Below, piece after piece: positions 48,710 through 58,937 of a stretch of DNA of 64,000 nt. Position numbers and translations under genes: made by a program. Within the stretch, counting starts at the first letter, position 1. Each line of letters begins with the position of its first letter. The notes under the pieces were generated by a model. It saw nothing but the letters and a program-made list of their open reading frames with translations. It was not told the DNA's origin and searched no databases. The DNA is from Flavobacterium johnsoniae UW101 (GTDB lineage Bacteria; Bacteroidota; Bacteroidia; Flavobacteriales; Flavobacteriaceae). The stretch lies in contig NC_009441.1 in the NCBI RefSeq assembly GCF_000016645.1, positions 4,588,001 through 4,652,000 on the forward strand, given 5' to 3'.

Positions 48710-49690
48710 ATGAGAAAAGGACTTATGATCTTAGCAGTTTTACTGTTTGTATTTACTGTTTTGCAGTTTTGGAAACCCAAAGAAATCCAATACAGCTCAC
48801 CTGCAAAAAATTTAACGAACGTTCCTTCAGAGGTAAATACTATTTTAAGAAATTCTTGTTTTGACTGCCATTCTAACTCTGTAAATCTTGCATGGTTTGA
48901 TAAAATAACACCTGCAAATTTTATAGTCGATTCGCATATTAAAGATGGCCGAAAAGCATTGAATTTTTCTAATTGGGATACATTAGACAAGCAAAAACAG
49001 AGTGCTGTTATGTTTTATTCTTTCAATAAGATTCTATTAGGCGAAATGCCTCTTTTAAGTTACACAGCCCTTCATCCTTCAGCAAAATTAGACAGCCGCT
49101 CCATAACGGTTTTAAAAAATTATGTAAAAACCCTGGCAGCCCGAAAAACAAATCCAGAAGTATCATCTGTTTCTATATCAAAAGCAGATGCAGTACATCA
49201 TCCAGATAAAAAAATAACTGACTACAAGAAAGTAAAACCGTCATTAAATAAAATTTCATACATCCCAGATTTTAGAAGCTGGAAAGCTATTAGTACAACT
49301 GACCGTTTTGACAATGGCAGCATGCGAATTATATACGGAAATAAAACCGCTGTAAAAGCGATTGCAGAACATCAAACAAATCCGTGGCCAGATGGTGCTA
49401 TTTTCGCCAAAACTGCCTGGAAGCAAAAAACAGAAGCTGATGGAAGTGTATCTCCCGGCGAATTCATTCAGGTCGAATTCATGATAAAGGATTCAAAAAA
49501 ATATGAGTCTTCAAAAGGCTGGGGCTGGGCAAGATGGAAAGGAAAAGATTTAAAGCCGTATGGCGACAGCGTCAGCTTTGATCAGGAATGTATTTCCTGT
49601 CATAGTCCTGTTAAAAACAATGATTATGTTTTTACATCACCCCTGCATCTTGATATCAATAAATTTAATATTTACAGCAAAAACCAATAA
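48710..49690 (+). CDS. Di-haem protein: N-terminal haem-binding domain plus cytochrome P460 domain
   Basis: 326 residues with an N-terminal membrane/signal segment (about 5-20). Residues about 25-145 form a small haem-binding domain with CFDCHSN (Cys50, Cys53, His54). Residues about 170-326 resemble the cytochrome P460 fold (MRIIYGNKTAVKAI, then GWGWARWKG) with CISCH (Cys294, Cys297, His298). P460 proteins carry an unusual Lys-crosslinked haem and oxidise hydroxylamine or detoxify NO; many relatives in Bacteroidota are untested. Likely periplasmic. It is 2 bp upstream of a haem-less P460-like partner. TAATTTTG (48666-48673) is a candidate minus-7 box. Confidence 0.8.
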   Translation: MRKGLMILAVLLFVFTVLQFWKPKEIQYSSPAKNLTNVPSEVNTILRNSCFDCHSNSVNLAWFDKITPANFIVDSHIKDGRKALNFSNWDTLDKQKQSAVMFYSFNKILLGEMPLLSYTALHPSAKLDSRSITVLKNYVKTLAARKTNPEVSSVSISKADAVHHPDKKITDYKKVKPSLNKISYIPDFRSWKAISTTDRFDNGSMRIIYGNKTAVKAIAEHQTNPWPDGAIFAKTAWKQKTEADGSVSPGEFIQVEFMIKDSKKYESSKGWGWARWKGKDLKPYGDSVSFDQECISCHSPVKNNDYVFTSPLHLDINKFNIYSKNQ

Positions 49691-49692
49691 TT

Positions 49693-50160
49693 ATGAAACC
49701 AATTCACTCCATCATAACAGCTCTTATAATTACACTTTACGGATGCAACACAAATAAAGACAATGTGAATGAAAAAGCTTCTGTATCAATTTTAGATGAA
49801 TTACCGGAAAACCCTCTCTTATTGTCACCTATTACATTTTCTATTAATCCAAATAAAGCTTCAATGTCAACTTTATACGGTAATAAAACCGCTTTTGAGC
49901 ATGCAAAAACTAAAGCTGATAATGCTTATCCAAAAGGATCTGTTTTATATGAAGTGACCTGGAGACAAAAAGCAGATTCACTATGGTATGGCGCCAATAT
50001 TCCTGATAAAATAATTAGTGTAGAAAAAGTACAATTTATCGAAAACAATAATCCAAAATATGAATTATATGCCGGGCATCCTTTAAAAAAAGTTTATATT
50101 AATGATAAAAATAAAAGACTGCTTTTAATACTATCCCAGCGTATGGCAGAGACTCCCTAA
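49693..50160 (+). CDS. P460-like lipoprotein lacking a haem-binding motif
   Basis: 155 residues with a signal ending in LYGC (Cys18). The segment MSTLYGNKTAFEHA with PKGSVLYEVTWRQK parallels MRIIYGNKTAVKAI and PDGAIFAKTAWKQK of the preceding gene, so the two share the P460 fold. There is no CxxCH, so covalent haem c attachment is not expected. It starts 2 bp after the preceding stop and must be cotranslated. It may be an accessory or regulatory subunit of the di-haem protein (inference). Confidence 0.65.
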   Translation: MKPIHSIITALIITLYGCNTNKDNVNEKASVSILDELPENPLLLSPITFSINPNKASMSTLYGNKTAFEHAKTKADNAYPKGSVLYEVTWRQKADSLWYGANIPDKIISVEKVQFIENNNPKYELYAGHPLKKVYINDKNKRLLLILSQRMAETP

Positions 50161-50201
50161 AGATATTAGTTCTGATTTCTAAATTCTTGCCTCAAAAAAC
50201 A

Positions 50202-50267
50202 GACGTTTAAACAAAGTATCTTAGGACGTTTAAACAAAACAAATCTTTGCTGTCACATCTAATTTTG
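50202..50267 (+). promoter_or_regulatory. 14-bp direct repeat (23-bp period) and minus-7 box: probable AraC-regulated promoter
   Basis: GACGTTTAAACAAA occurs perfectly at 50202-50215 and 50225-50238. TAATTTTG (50260-50267) matches TAnnTTTG, beginning 21 bp after the second copy, and no minus-33 TTG is in place. This is the geometry of activator-dependent transcription; the AraC gene two genes downstream (51323) is the obvious candidate regulator. Confidence 0.65.
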
Positions 50268-50297
50268 TCTAATCATTAATAATAAAAATTTAAAAAG

Positions 50298-51293
50298 ATG
50301 GAACAAAATAATTATCAAGGTGCCTTGCAGAAAAAGTTAAATTCAGGATTTAATGCAGCATCAACAGCAGAGGAAGTTATAAAAGGAATCAATCTTGCAG
50401 GACAAACAGCAATTGTAACAGGCGGAAATACAGGCATAGGTCTCGAAACTGTTAAAACACTTGCTGCTGCAGGAGCTCATGTCATTGTACCGGCAAGAGA
50501 CATTGTAAAAGCCAAAAGAAACCTTGAAGGAATAGAAAATGTAACGATAGAAGAAATGGATTTAATGCAGCCAGAATCTATCCATTCCTTTGCACAGAAA
50601 TTTATAAATACAGGAAGATCACTGCATCTTTTGATTAACAATGCCGGGATTATGTGGGTACCGCTTCGCAGAGACATACGCGGGTACGAATCACAGCTGG
50701 CAACCAATTATCTCGCATTGTTTCAATTAACAGCCGGGCTTTGGCCGGCATTAAAAAAAGCAGACGGCGCCAGAGTGGTTAATGTATCTTCTGGAGGACA
50801 TAAATTTTCTGATTTTAATTTTGAAGATCCTAATTTCCTGAACCGTGAGTACGAAACACTGCTTGGATACGGACAATCTAAAACAGCGGTCAATCTTTTT
50901 TCTTTGGAATTTGACAACCGCGCCAAAGCTTACAATGTCCGCAGTTATTCCTTATGTCCAGGAGCAGTTGGAGAAACAGAATTATCGAGAGAAGCTCCCA
51001 TTGATTTATTCCAAAAACTAGGTTTCAGCGATGCAGAAGGAAATATACTGCCAGAAGTAGCGGCCTCATTAAAAACCATTCCGCAGGGTGCGGCAACAAG
51101 TATATGGGCTGCAACGAGTCCGCTTCTAAATCATATAGGAGGAGTTTACTGTGAACACGTGGATATAGCTGAAATAAATGAAAATATGGCAGTTACAGGA
51201 GGTATTGCGACCTATTCATTAGACAAATCAAATGTTCAAAAATTATGGAAGCTCACGGAACAGCTTACTGGAATTACATTTGATGTACGTTAA
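50298..51293 (+). CDS. Short-chain dehydrogenase/reductase
   Basis: 331 residues, cytoplasmic. VTGGNTGIGLETVKTLAA is the cofactor motif, LINNAGIM the NNAG motif and YGQSK the catalytic YxxxK. The 35-residue N-terminal extension before the fold and the sequence SPLLNHIGGVYCEHVDIAE near the C-terminus resemble retinol-dehydrogenase-like and WW-domain oxidoreductase-like SDRs. The substrate is unknown. The AraC regulator gene follows after 29 bp, so the pair looks like a self-regulated operon responding to some compound. Confidence 0.88.
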   Translation: MEQNNYQGALQKKLNSGFNAASTAEEVIKGINLAGQTAIVTGGNTGIGLETVKTLAAAGAHVIVPARDIVKAKRNLEGIENVTIEEMDLMQPESIHSFAQKFINTGRSLHLLINNAGIMWVPLRRDIRGYESQLATNYLALFQLTAGLWPALKKADGARVVNVSSGGHKFSDFNFEDPNFLNREYETLLGYGQSKTAVNLFSLEFDNRAKAYNVRSYSLCPGAVGETELSREAPIDLFQKLGFSDAEGNILPEVAASLKTIPQGAATSIWAATSPLLNHIGGVYCEHVDIAEINENMAVTGGIATYSLDKSNVQKLWKLTEQLTGITFDVR

Positions 51294-51322
51294 ATTTGTA
51301 TCTTTATAAACACATTCAAAAT

Positions 51323-52141
51323 ATGGATTATACGGTAAATTATATAACTCCGGAAATTAAACTTTCTAATTATACTGGGAAGCTTTTTAAAACAGAAGCG
51401 GCATTCTCAGATCATTTATTGGTATGGTTAATTTCTGGTGAAACTAAAATTATTCAAGCCGACCAGAGCTTTATATTTGGTCCCGGCAGTACCTTTATAA
51501 TTCCAAGAAACCAGCTGGCTGCAATAATCAACGTACCCAAAAACGGACTGCCTCATAAAGCCGTTGCTATGCATTTGTCAACGGAACGACTGCGTGAATT
51601 TTACAGTGAAAAAAAATCAGAACACAAAACTGCCAGATCAAAAATTGTTAGTTTTCATAAACATCCGCTGTTGGAAAGTTTTCTGGCTTCGCTGATTCCG
51701 TATTTTGATATGCAGGATAATTTTCCGGAATCTATTGCTTCTTTAAAAATAACCGAAGCCATAACGATTCTACATACAATTGATAAAGACATCGATGTTA
51801 TTTTATCAAACTTTGAAGAACCGGGAAAAATTGATCTGATACCTTTTATGGAAAAAAATTTTATGTTTAATATGTCCTTAAAAAAATTTGGATATCTAAC
51901 AGGACGCAGTCTTACCACTTTTAAACGTGATTTTCATAAGGCATATAACATAACACCGCAGCGATGGCTTACCAGAAAACGACTGGAAGCAGCACATTAC
52001 CAGCTGGCAGAAAAAAACAAAAAACCTTCTGAGGTTTGTTTTGAAACAGGTTTTGAAAATTTATCGCACTTTTCCTCAGCATTCAAAAAGCAGTTTGGAT
52101 ATTCTCCCGCGAGAGTACAAAAATCAAATACTGAGTATTAA
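51323..52141 (+). CDS. AraC-family transcription regulator
   Basis: 272 residues from ATG 51323; an earlier TTG at 51296 is possible but adds only nine residues of unlikely sequence. The N-terminal half (about 10-150) is a cupin-like effector domain (GPGSTFIIPRNQLAA). The C-terminal double helix-turn-helix reads KKFGYLTGRSLTTFKRDFHK, with GFENLSHFSSAFKKQFGYSP after it. It follows the SDR gene and probably binds the direct repeats at 50202-50238, thereby activating its own operon (inference). Confidence 0.88.
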   Translation: MDYTVNYITPEIKLSNYTGKLFKTEAAFSDHLLVWLISGETKIIQADQSFIFGPGSTFIIPRNQLAAIINVPKNGLPHKAVAMHLSTERLREFYSEKKSEHKTARSKIVSFHKHPLLESFLASLIPYFDMQDNFPESIASLKITEAITILHTIDKDIDVILSNFEEPGKIDLIPFMEKNFMFNMSLKKFGYLTGRSLTTFKRDFHKAYNITPQRWLTRKRLEAAHYQLAEKNKKPSEVCFETGFENLSHFSSAFKKQFGYSPARVQKSNTEY

Positions 52142-52150
52142 AAACAATAT

Positions 52151-52174
52151 CCTGTTCCGGTTATGGAACAGGAT
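52151..52174. terminator. Hairpin between convergent AraC and membrane-protein genes
   Basis: TCCTGTTCC and GGAACAGGA form a 9-bp perfect stem with a 6-nt loop, 10 bp after the AraC stop. The T tract on either strand is poor, but the position fits a shared terminator. Confidence 0.55.
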
Positions 52175-52198
52175 TACTATTAAATATAGTCCTGAGTT

Positions 52199-52696
52199 TT
52201 ATTCTAAAATTTCAGATCTATTAATCAACCTTTGTCTAAAAAACTGATAAACAGAACCAATAACAAAAAGTAAAAGGAGAAAAAGAAGTGTTCTTCCTAT
52301 TATTGGATCGGTAATATTTTTTGCTAAAGGGTGATGAACAGGAATTCTGGTAAAAGTTTCATTGACTGTTGGAACCAGTGAAAGAAAAAAACTAAATGAC
52401 AACCAGAAATTTTCGAAATAACGGGCTCTCACACTATTTTTTCTCTTTGCATTTAGAAAATAAGCTCCCAGTATCAAAAAGATTATAAAAATAGAAAAAG
52501 CATGTCCCGGATTAAAACCTCCATGTTTAGAGATTCCTAATGAAGTCAACGATGTAATCATCGTTCCGTAAAAATATATCTTACCAGATAATTTGTTCAA
52601 ATTGATTTTACCATATTTGATAAAATCTACTAACGCCGCTATAATTGCGCCTACACCAATAATAGTGTGAAAAATTCCTAAACTTGATAATCCCAT
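52199..52696 (-). CDS. Four-helix membrane protein of unknown function
   Basis: 165 residues with hydrophobic segments at about 5-23, 40-57, 68-83, 97-110 and 135-152, so four to five membrane helices. The second half contains HHPLA, and the middle KHGGFNPGHAF has two His residues, which could bind metal or haem. The pattern resembles small DUF2306-type membrane proteins, but I do not assign a family. It is on the same strand as, and 134 bp downstream of, an AraC regulator, with a weak inverted repeat (CAAATA 52764-52769, TATTTG 52778-52783) in that gap. Confidence 0.6.
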   Translation of the reverse strand: MGLSSLGIFHTIIGVGAIIAALVDFIKYGKINLNKLSGKIYFYGTMITSLTSLGISKHGGFNPGHAFSIFIIFLILGAYFLNAKRKNSVRARYFENFWLSFSFFLSLVPTVNETFTRIPVHHPLAKNITDPIIGRTLLFLLLLFVIGSVYQFFRQRLINRSEILE

Positions 52697-52830
52697 TTTG
52701 TATTAATTTAAATTTGTTTGAAAACAGTACAAACTTCCGATAGATTAACAGAAATGGTTTTGTCAAATAGTTCAATTATTTGGTGATTTCGTTCATGAAA
52801 AACTTTAAATAAAATTCTAATTAGTATTTA

Positions 52831-53679
52831 CTATTTAAGTTTCTGCCTGTAATTTGTGGGACTGATACCATATTTGCTGGTAAAACTTTTGGTAAAATTT
52901 GCCAGATCATTAAAACCGCAGTCAAAAGCTATTTCAGTAATACGCTGGTCAGAAACCTGAAGCATCTCTGCCGCTTTCATAAGTTTTTTAGTTTTAATGT
53001 AATTAGCGGGAGTATCGTGATATATTTTTGAAAATTCGCGTTTAAACGATGAAACACTTAAATTATTCTGTTGTGCTAATTCTTCAATAGTGAGCTGCGA
53101 AAACAAATTTGCTTCGATTATTTGTCTGAAACTATAAGTCGTTGGAGAAAAAAGCTGGGATAATATCAGCTGTATTGATTCTGAATTTTGTGTCTGAGAT
53201 AATAAAAGTATAATTTCTTTTAATTTTAGAACTAAGATATCTTCATTGATTAAAGACGGATTTTCAAAATAAAACAATAATCCTTCAATATACTTTTGAA
53301 TTAGAAAATCGTTATTTATTCTTTCACTTGATTTATTCGATATTAAACTTTCAGGTCTTTGAAACAATAATGGAAGTTCCTTTTCGTATATTTTCTTTAA
53401 TATTTTAGGATAGAACGTTACAATTACTATTTCACAATTATTATTGGAATTTGAATTGTGCAATTGCTTACCAGAATCCATACAATTCACTAATAAGGAA
53501 TAATTTGTAGAAACATTCACATTTTCATTATCAATATAATAATCAATCTCTCCTTCTTTTACATATAAAAAGCAAGCCTGTTCAGTAATTGGAAAATCAA
53601 ATTTAAACGGCGGTGTTAATTCAATTTTTTGAATTAATGTCATGCCATATAAATCATGCTTTTTATAGTCGTTTATCAT
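52831..53679 (-). CDS. AraC-family transcription regulator
   Basis: 282 residues. An N-terminal cupin-like domain (EQACFLYVKEGEIDYYID) and a helical linker precede the C-terminal DNA-binding domain: LTIEELAQQNNLSVSSFKRE, then AFDCGFNDLANFTKSFTSKYGISP. Effector unknown. The nearest target candidate is the membrane-protein gene downstream on the same strand. Confidence 0.88.
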   Translation of the reverse strand: MINDYKKHDLYGMTLIQKIELTPPFKFDFPITEQACFLYVKEGEIDYYIDNENVNVSTNYSLLVNCMDSGKQLHNSNSNNNCEIVIVTFYPKILKKIYEKELPLLFQRPESLISNKSSERINNDFLIQKYIEGLLFYFENPSLINEDILVLKLKEIILLLSQTQNSESIQLILSQLFSPTTYSFRQIIEANLFSQLTIEELAQQNNLSVSSFKREFSKIYHDTPANYIKTKKLMKAAEMLQVSDQRITEIAFDCGFNDLANFTKSFTSKYGISPTNYRQKLK

Positions 53680-53738
53680 AAAAAAAATCTGCTAATTTTC
53701 TTTAACTATTATGAAATACAAATTATTAAATTTTTCGT

Positions 53739-54197
53739 TTAAGATCTTGGTTTGGATAAATTCCTGTCATACATCACAACAGTTCCCGCCACAGCAACAT
53801 TTAAACTTTTTTCCGATTTAAATTTTACTAAATGATGGCATTTATCCATTGCTTTTTTCGATAAACCATGATCTTCTGCTCCCAATAAATAAACGCATCG
53901 TCTTGGGTGTTCAAAGGTTTCTAAATCGACTGCTTTTTCAGATAATTCAACTCCAACCAGACGTGCGCCTTTTGGTAAATTTTCAAAAAAGGCCTCAAAA
54001 GTTTCATAATGAAAATAAGGAATTGCTTTTACTGCATCGTGGGTATCACAGGCTTGTTTGGCATATCGGTTTCCTATGGTAAATATAAAAGATGCACCCA
54101 GATTTTGTGCTGATCTCCACAAAACACCTAAGTTTTCTGGTGTTTTACCATTTTGTATTCCTATGCCAAAATATTCGTTTGTAAAATTATCACTCAT
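53739..54197 (-). CDS. TrmH/SpoU-family RNA 2'-O-methyltransferase
   Basis: 152 residues from ATG 54197. An upstream in-frame ATG at 54233 lies in the candidate promoter, so the later start is preferred. The knotted SPOUT fold shows motif 1 (NGKTPENLGVLWRSAQ), motif 2 (VYLLGAEDHGLSKKAM) and motif 3 (SLNVAVAGTVVMYDR). These proteins methylate ribose in tRNA or rRNA with S-adenosylmethionine; the target nucleotide is not evident. At 152 residues it is a minimal single-domain member without an N-terminal RNA-binding extension. Confidence 0.88.
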   Translation of the reverse strand: MSDNFTNEYFGIGIQNGKTPENLGVLWRSAQNLGASFIFTIGNRYAKQACDTHDAVKAIPYFHYETFEAFFENLPKGARLVGVELSEKAVDLETFEHPRRCVYLLGAEDHGLSKKAMDKCHHLVKFKSEKSLNVAVAGTVVMYDRNLSKPRS

Positions 54198-54202
54198 AAG
54201 GG

Positions 54203-54233
54203 CAAAAGTACAAACTGTGAGTATAGAAATCAA
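54203..54233 (-). promoter_or_regulatory. Candidate promoter of the RNA methyltransferase gene
   Basis: On the minus strand TTG (54231-54233), then 20 bp, then TACTTTTG (54203-54210) fits the Bacteroidota consensus at both elements. It ends 5 bp before the ATG, so the mRNA should have almost no leader. Confidence 0.55.
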
Positions 54234-54256
54234 TTTTTATCAGGATGACTTGTATC

Positions 54257-54285
54257 AAAAAAAAGACGCCAATTAATGGCGTCTT
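54257..54285 (-). terminator. Terminator of katG
   Basis: AAGACGCC (54263-54270) and GGCGTCTT (54278-54285) form an 8-bp stem; on the minus strand an eight-T run follows. It is 25 bp after the katG stop. Confidence 0.9.
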
Positions 54286-54310
54286 ATATACAATTATAAA
54301 TATTCAGCTA

Positions 54311-56596
<2,286 letters not shown>

Positions 56597-56844
56597 TTAT
56601 TTTTTACTAAATTACTAAGTATAGAAAGAGAAAATCCTGAGTATTTATCATTTCTAATTCTTTTCTGATAGATAAAACTTATTGAAAAATATTTTCAAAT
56701 TAGTTTTACCATTAAATAATATATTAGGGTAGTTTTATCAGCAGATATCTAAAATCAATAATAAAACTATTATATGTTACTAAAGCTTTTTATCATAGAA
56801 TATTAAAGTTACTATTTTTTATAGATACTTAAAACAAAACTTTG

Positions 56845-57813
56845 TTATAAAGGCTTTTTTATAATCTCAAAATCATCTATTTTCCAGCCATTTTTTTGTT
56901 TAACAAATCGTAAAACAACATTGCATTTTTCTGTTTTGTTGTCTTTCAAAATAATGCCCCAATTTTCATTGATCGTTACTTTTTCACCAAAACTGCCACT
57001 TCCTCCCAAACTGTTAATATCTGTAATATTAGGATAAGGCAATAAAACACTTTCAATTTTCTGTGCCATCTTTTCGGTACAATGTTTTTTTGCAGCACCT
57101 ATGTTCTGTTGTATTAAAGCATAACGAAAATAATCTGTGGTTTGGTTTGGAGTCAGTTTAGAAATAGATTCAGCAGGCATTTTATTCTCAATAAATTCAC
57201 ATAAAATACTTCCGTTTTCGCTGGCAATGTTTAAAATATCATCTTCGTATTTTACCCTGATTACTGATTGTGAATTATTCTCTTTCTTAGGATATTCTAT
57301 TTTTCTAATTATTTTCACAACTTGATTGTCATTAATATACTCATTAATGGTGCTTTCTGTACGATTGTAATTGTCACCAACAAAATACTTTTTCTCATAC
57401 AGAAGTACAAAACATTTAGAATTGTAAATTGTTTTTATCTCTTTGCGGACATTATAACTTCCAAATTCTGTTTTAATTTCAGTTAAAGTATTATTTGAAT
57501 AAGAATATTGGGCATTTTTTTCTTTTTCAAATGTGGTTATATCTTCCTTTTCAATTTTATCCCAATCTTTTTTATTTGGGAAATAATCATTCAAATCCAT
57601 TTTCTTATAAACAGCACCTTCAATTTTTTCTATAAGGGTTTCCCTATTTTTAAAATCTAGAAATTTATTGGTTTTAAAAACCTCATATGCATCTGCAGCA
57701 AGTTTTTCTTTATTTGACGGTGAATAAATTTCTTTGGCAATATCTGCATTAGGAGTATCCTGTGCATTGCATATCGTACAGAATAAGAGGATAAAAAGTA
57801 AAATATTCTTCAT
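56845..57813 (-). CDS. Secreted protein of unknown function
   Basis: 322 residues with a signal peptide (LLFILLFCTICNAQ). There is no recognisable enzyme motif. The C-terminal 100 residues, from TPNQTTDYFRYALIQQNIG to GWKIDDFEI, resemble a small NTF2-like domain. The middle part contains many beta-strands with Lys, Glu and Asn. It stands alone, 260 bp from katG and 107 bp from the terminator hairpin at 57921. No function is proposed. Confidence 0.7.
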   Translation of the reverse strand: MKNILLFILLFCTICNAQDTPNADIAKEIYSPSNKEKLAADAYEVFKTNKFLDFKNRETLIEKIEGAVYKKMDLNDYFPNKKDWDKIEKEDITTFEKEKNAQYSYSNNTLTEIKTEFGSYNVRKEIKTIYNSKCFVLLYEKKYFVGDNYNRTESTINEYINDNQVVKIIRKIEYPKKENNSQSVIRVKYEDDILNIASENGSILCEFIENKMPAESISKLTPNQTTDYFRYALIQQNIGAAKKHCTEKMAQKIESVLLPYPNITDINSLGGSGSFGEKVTINENWGIILKDNKTEKCNVVLRFVKQKNGWKIDDFEIIKKPL

Positions 57814-57920
57814 GGAGTATTCTATTGGTTCTGGTTTATTGCAATTGTTATATCTTTTCAGATACTTATATAAAGATGGAATATTTTTATTTAAAATTCG
57901 TACAAATCATTATAAAAATC

Positions 57921-57954
57921 AAAAAAGCCTCTAAAGTTATTCAGAGGCTTTTTT
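57921..57954 (-). terminator. Terminator of the small lipoprotein gene
   Basis: AAAAAAGCCTCT (57921-57932) and AGAGGCTTTTTT (57943-57954) form a 12-bp perfect stem with T tract on both strands, 29 bp after the lipoprotein stop. Confidence 0.9.
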
Positions 57955-57983
57955 AACGCAGACAAACATAAAATGTAGAATCT

Positions 57984-58346
57984 CTATTTTTCATTTTTGC
58001 TTTTAGCTGTTTTAACTTTAGACTTAATACTGTCTTTTTGTAATCCTGAAGATTTTGAATAAGTCGAACCATCTTCAGCACTTTCTCCTGGTCCGCTTCC
58101 TTTTCCGGCTGTTGTTGCAGAACTGTTATTACTTCCAGAACTCATGGCTCCTGTATTAGCCCCTTCTTCTCCCACACCAGAGCCATTAGCAGTTTGTGTA
58201 GTGTCAGCAGCTGTTTTTGTGCTGTCAATTGGCGTTTCACTCGTCTGGATTTCATCACTGTATCCGTCCTGATTATTTTTACATGAACCTAATAATCCTG
58301 TTAAAACCAGAACCAGCATAACGTGTAACTTAAAAACTGTTCTCAT
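57984..58346 (-). CDS. Small Ser/Thr/Gly-rich lipoprotein
   Basis: 120 residues with a lipobox LLGSC (Cys22). The mature part is low-complexity: Ser, Thr, Gly, Ala and Asp early, turning Lys-rich at the end (SKVKTAKSKNEK). It is likely disordered and anchored in an outer or inner membrane leaflet. Function unknown. Confidence 0.7.
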   Translation of the reverse strand: MRTVFKLHVMLVLVLTGLLGSCKNNQDGYSDEIQTSETPIDSTKTAADTTQTANGSGVGEEGANTGAMSSGSNNSSATTAGKGSGPGESAEDGSTYSKSSGLQKDSIKSKVKTAKSKNEK

Positions 58347-58642
58347 AACTTATAATTTTTGCGTGTATATTTCAAATTTAGACTGTTATAAACTTTATAT
58401 GTTTCATAATTGCATATTGATTTTACAATATTCATAACAATCTATTTATCAGTAAATTGAAAAAGCATTAAATTTTTTTTGTTTTAAAAATGTGAATTAT
58501 GAAAGTGTTTTAAAAAATAATATAACTAACTGAAAACCAATAGAATTAATTTTACTTCCGAAACATATATTTAATAAACGCAATGTTTATACCAATAATA
58601 CTTGTCAAAACATACCCAAACAAAACTTAAACTCATCATATC

Positions 58643-58855
58643 ATGGAAAATTTAAAAATAAAATACAGCCAAAACTACAGCAGTATTTGTGGTACACGGA
58701 TATATTCAGGAGATAATAATGAACTAATCTGTATTAAAACGTATAAAGGAGATTGGGGAGACTGGGACGAAAAACCTGAAAAAAATAATTTTAATTGCAG
58801 TCAGGTTTTAAATGATGCTTCTAAAAGCAGTTCAAATGAAGAAATTCTGTTTTAA
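58643..58855 (+). CDS. Hypothetical protein of 70 residues
   Basis: The frame runs from MENLKIKYSQNYSSICGTRI to a polar Ser/Asn/Glu-rich end. Two cysteines in the first half and one at about 52 are present, with aromatic YKGDWGDWDEKP in the middle. No signal, membrane helix or family is recognised. A strong terminator 22 bp after the stop supports a real transcript; the 296-bp gap before it holds no other ORF. Confidence 0.5.
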   Translation: MENLKIKYSQNYSSICGTRIYSGDNNELICIKTYKGDWGDWDEKPEKNNFNCSQVLNDASKSSSNEEILF

Positions 58856-58877
58856 CTGACTCAATTATAAAAAAAAT

Positions 58878-58917
58878 AAAAAAATCCCTCAAAAGAAATG
58901 TTTTGAGGGATTTTTTT
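58878..58917. terminator. Bidirectional terminator
   Basis: A-run then TCCCTCAAAA (58885-58894) pairs with TTTTGAGGGA (58901-58910) and a T-run: a 17-bp near-complete stem shared by the converging hypothetical and TonB-receptor genes. Confidence 0.92.
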
Positions 58918-58937
58918 ATAAAACTAAATGTTCGATT

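Noticed and set aside
52764..52783. Inverted repeat CAAATA/TATTTG as an operator
   Set aside because: Six-bp arms in AT-rich DNA are expected by chance; it is mentioned only within the neighbouring gene entry.
54198..54233. N-terminal extension of the TrmH-type methyltransferase
   Set aside because: The extra 12 residues lie over a well-formed promoter (TTG, 20 bp, TACTTTTG) and are not part of the fold.
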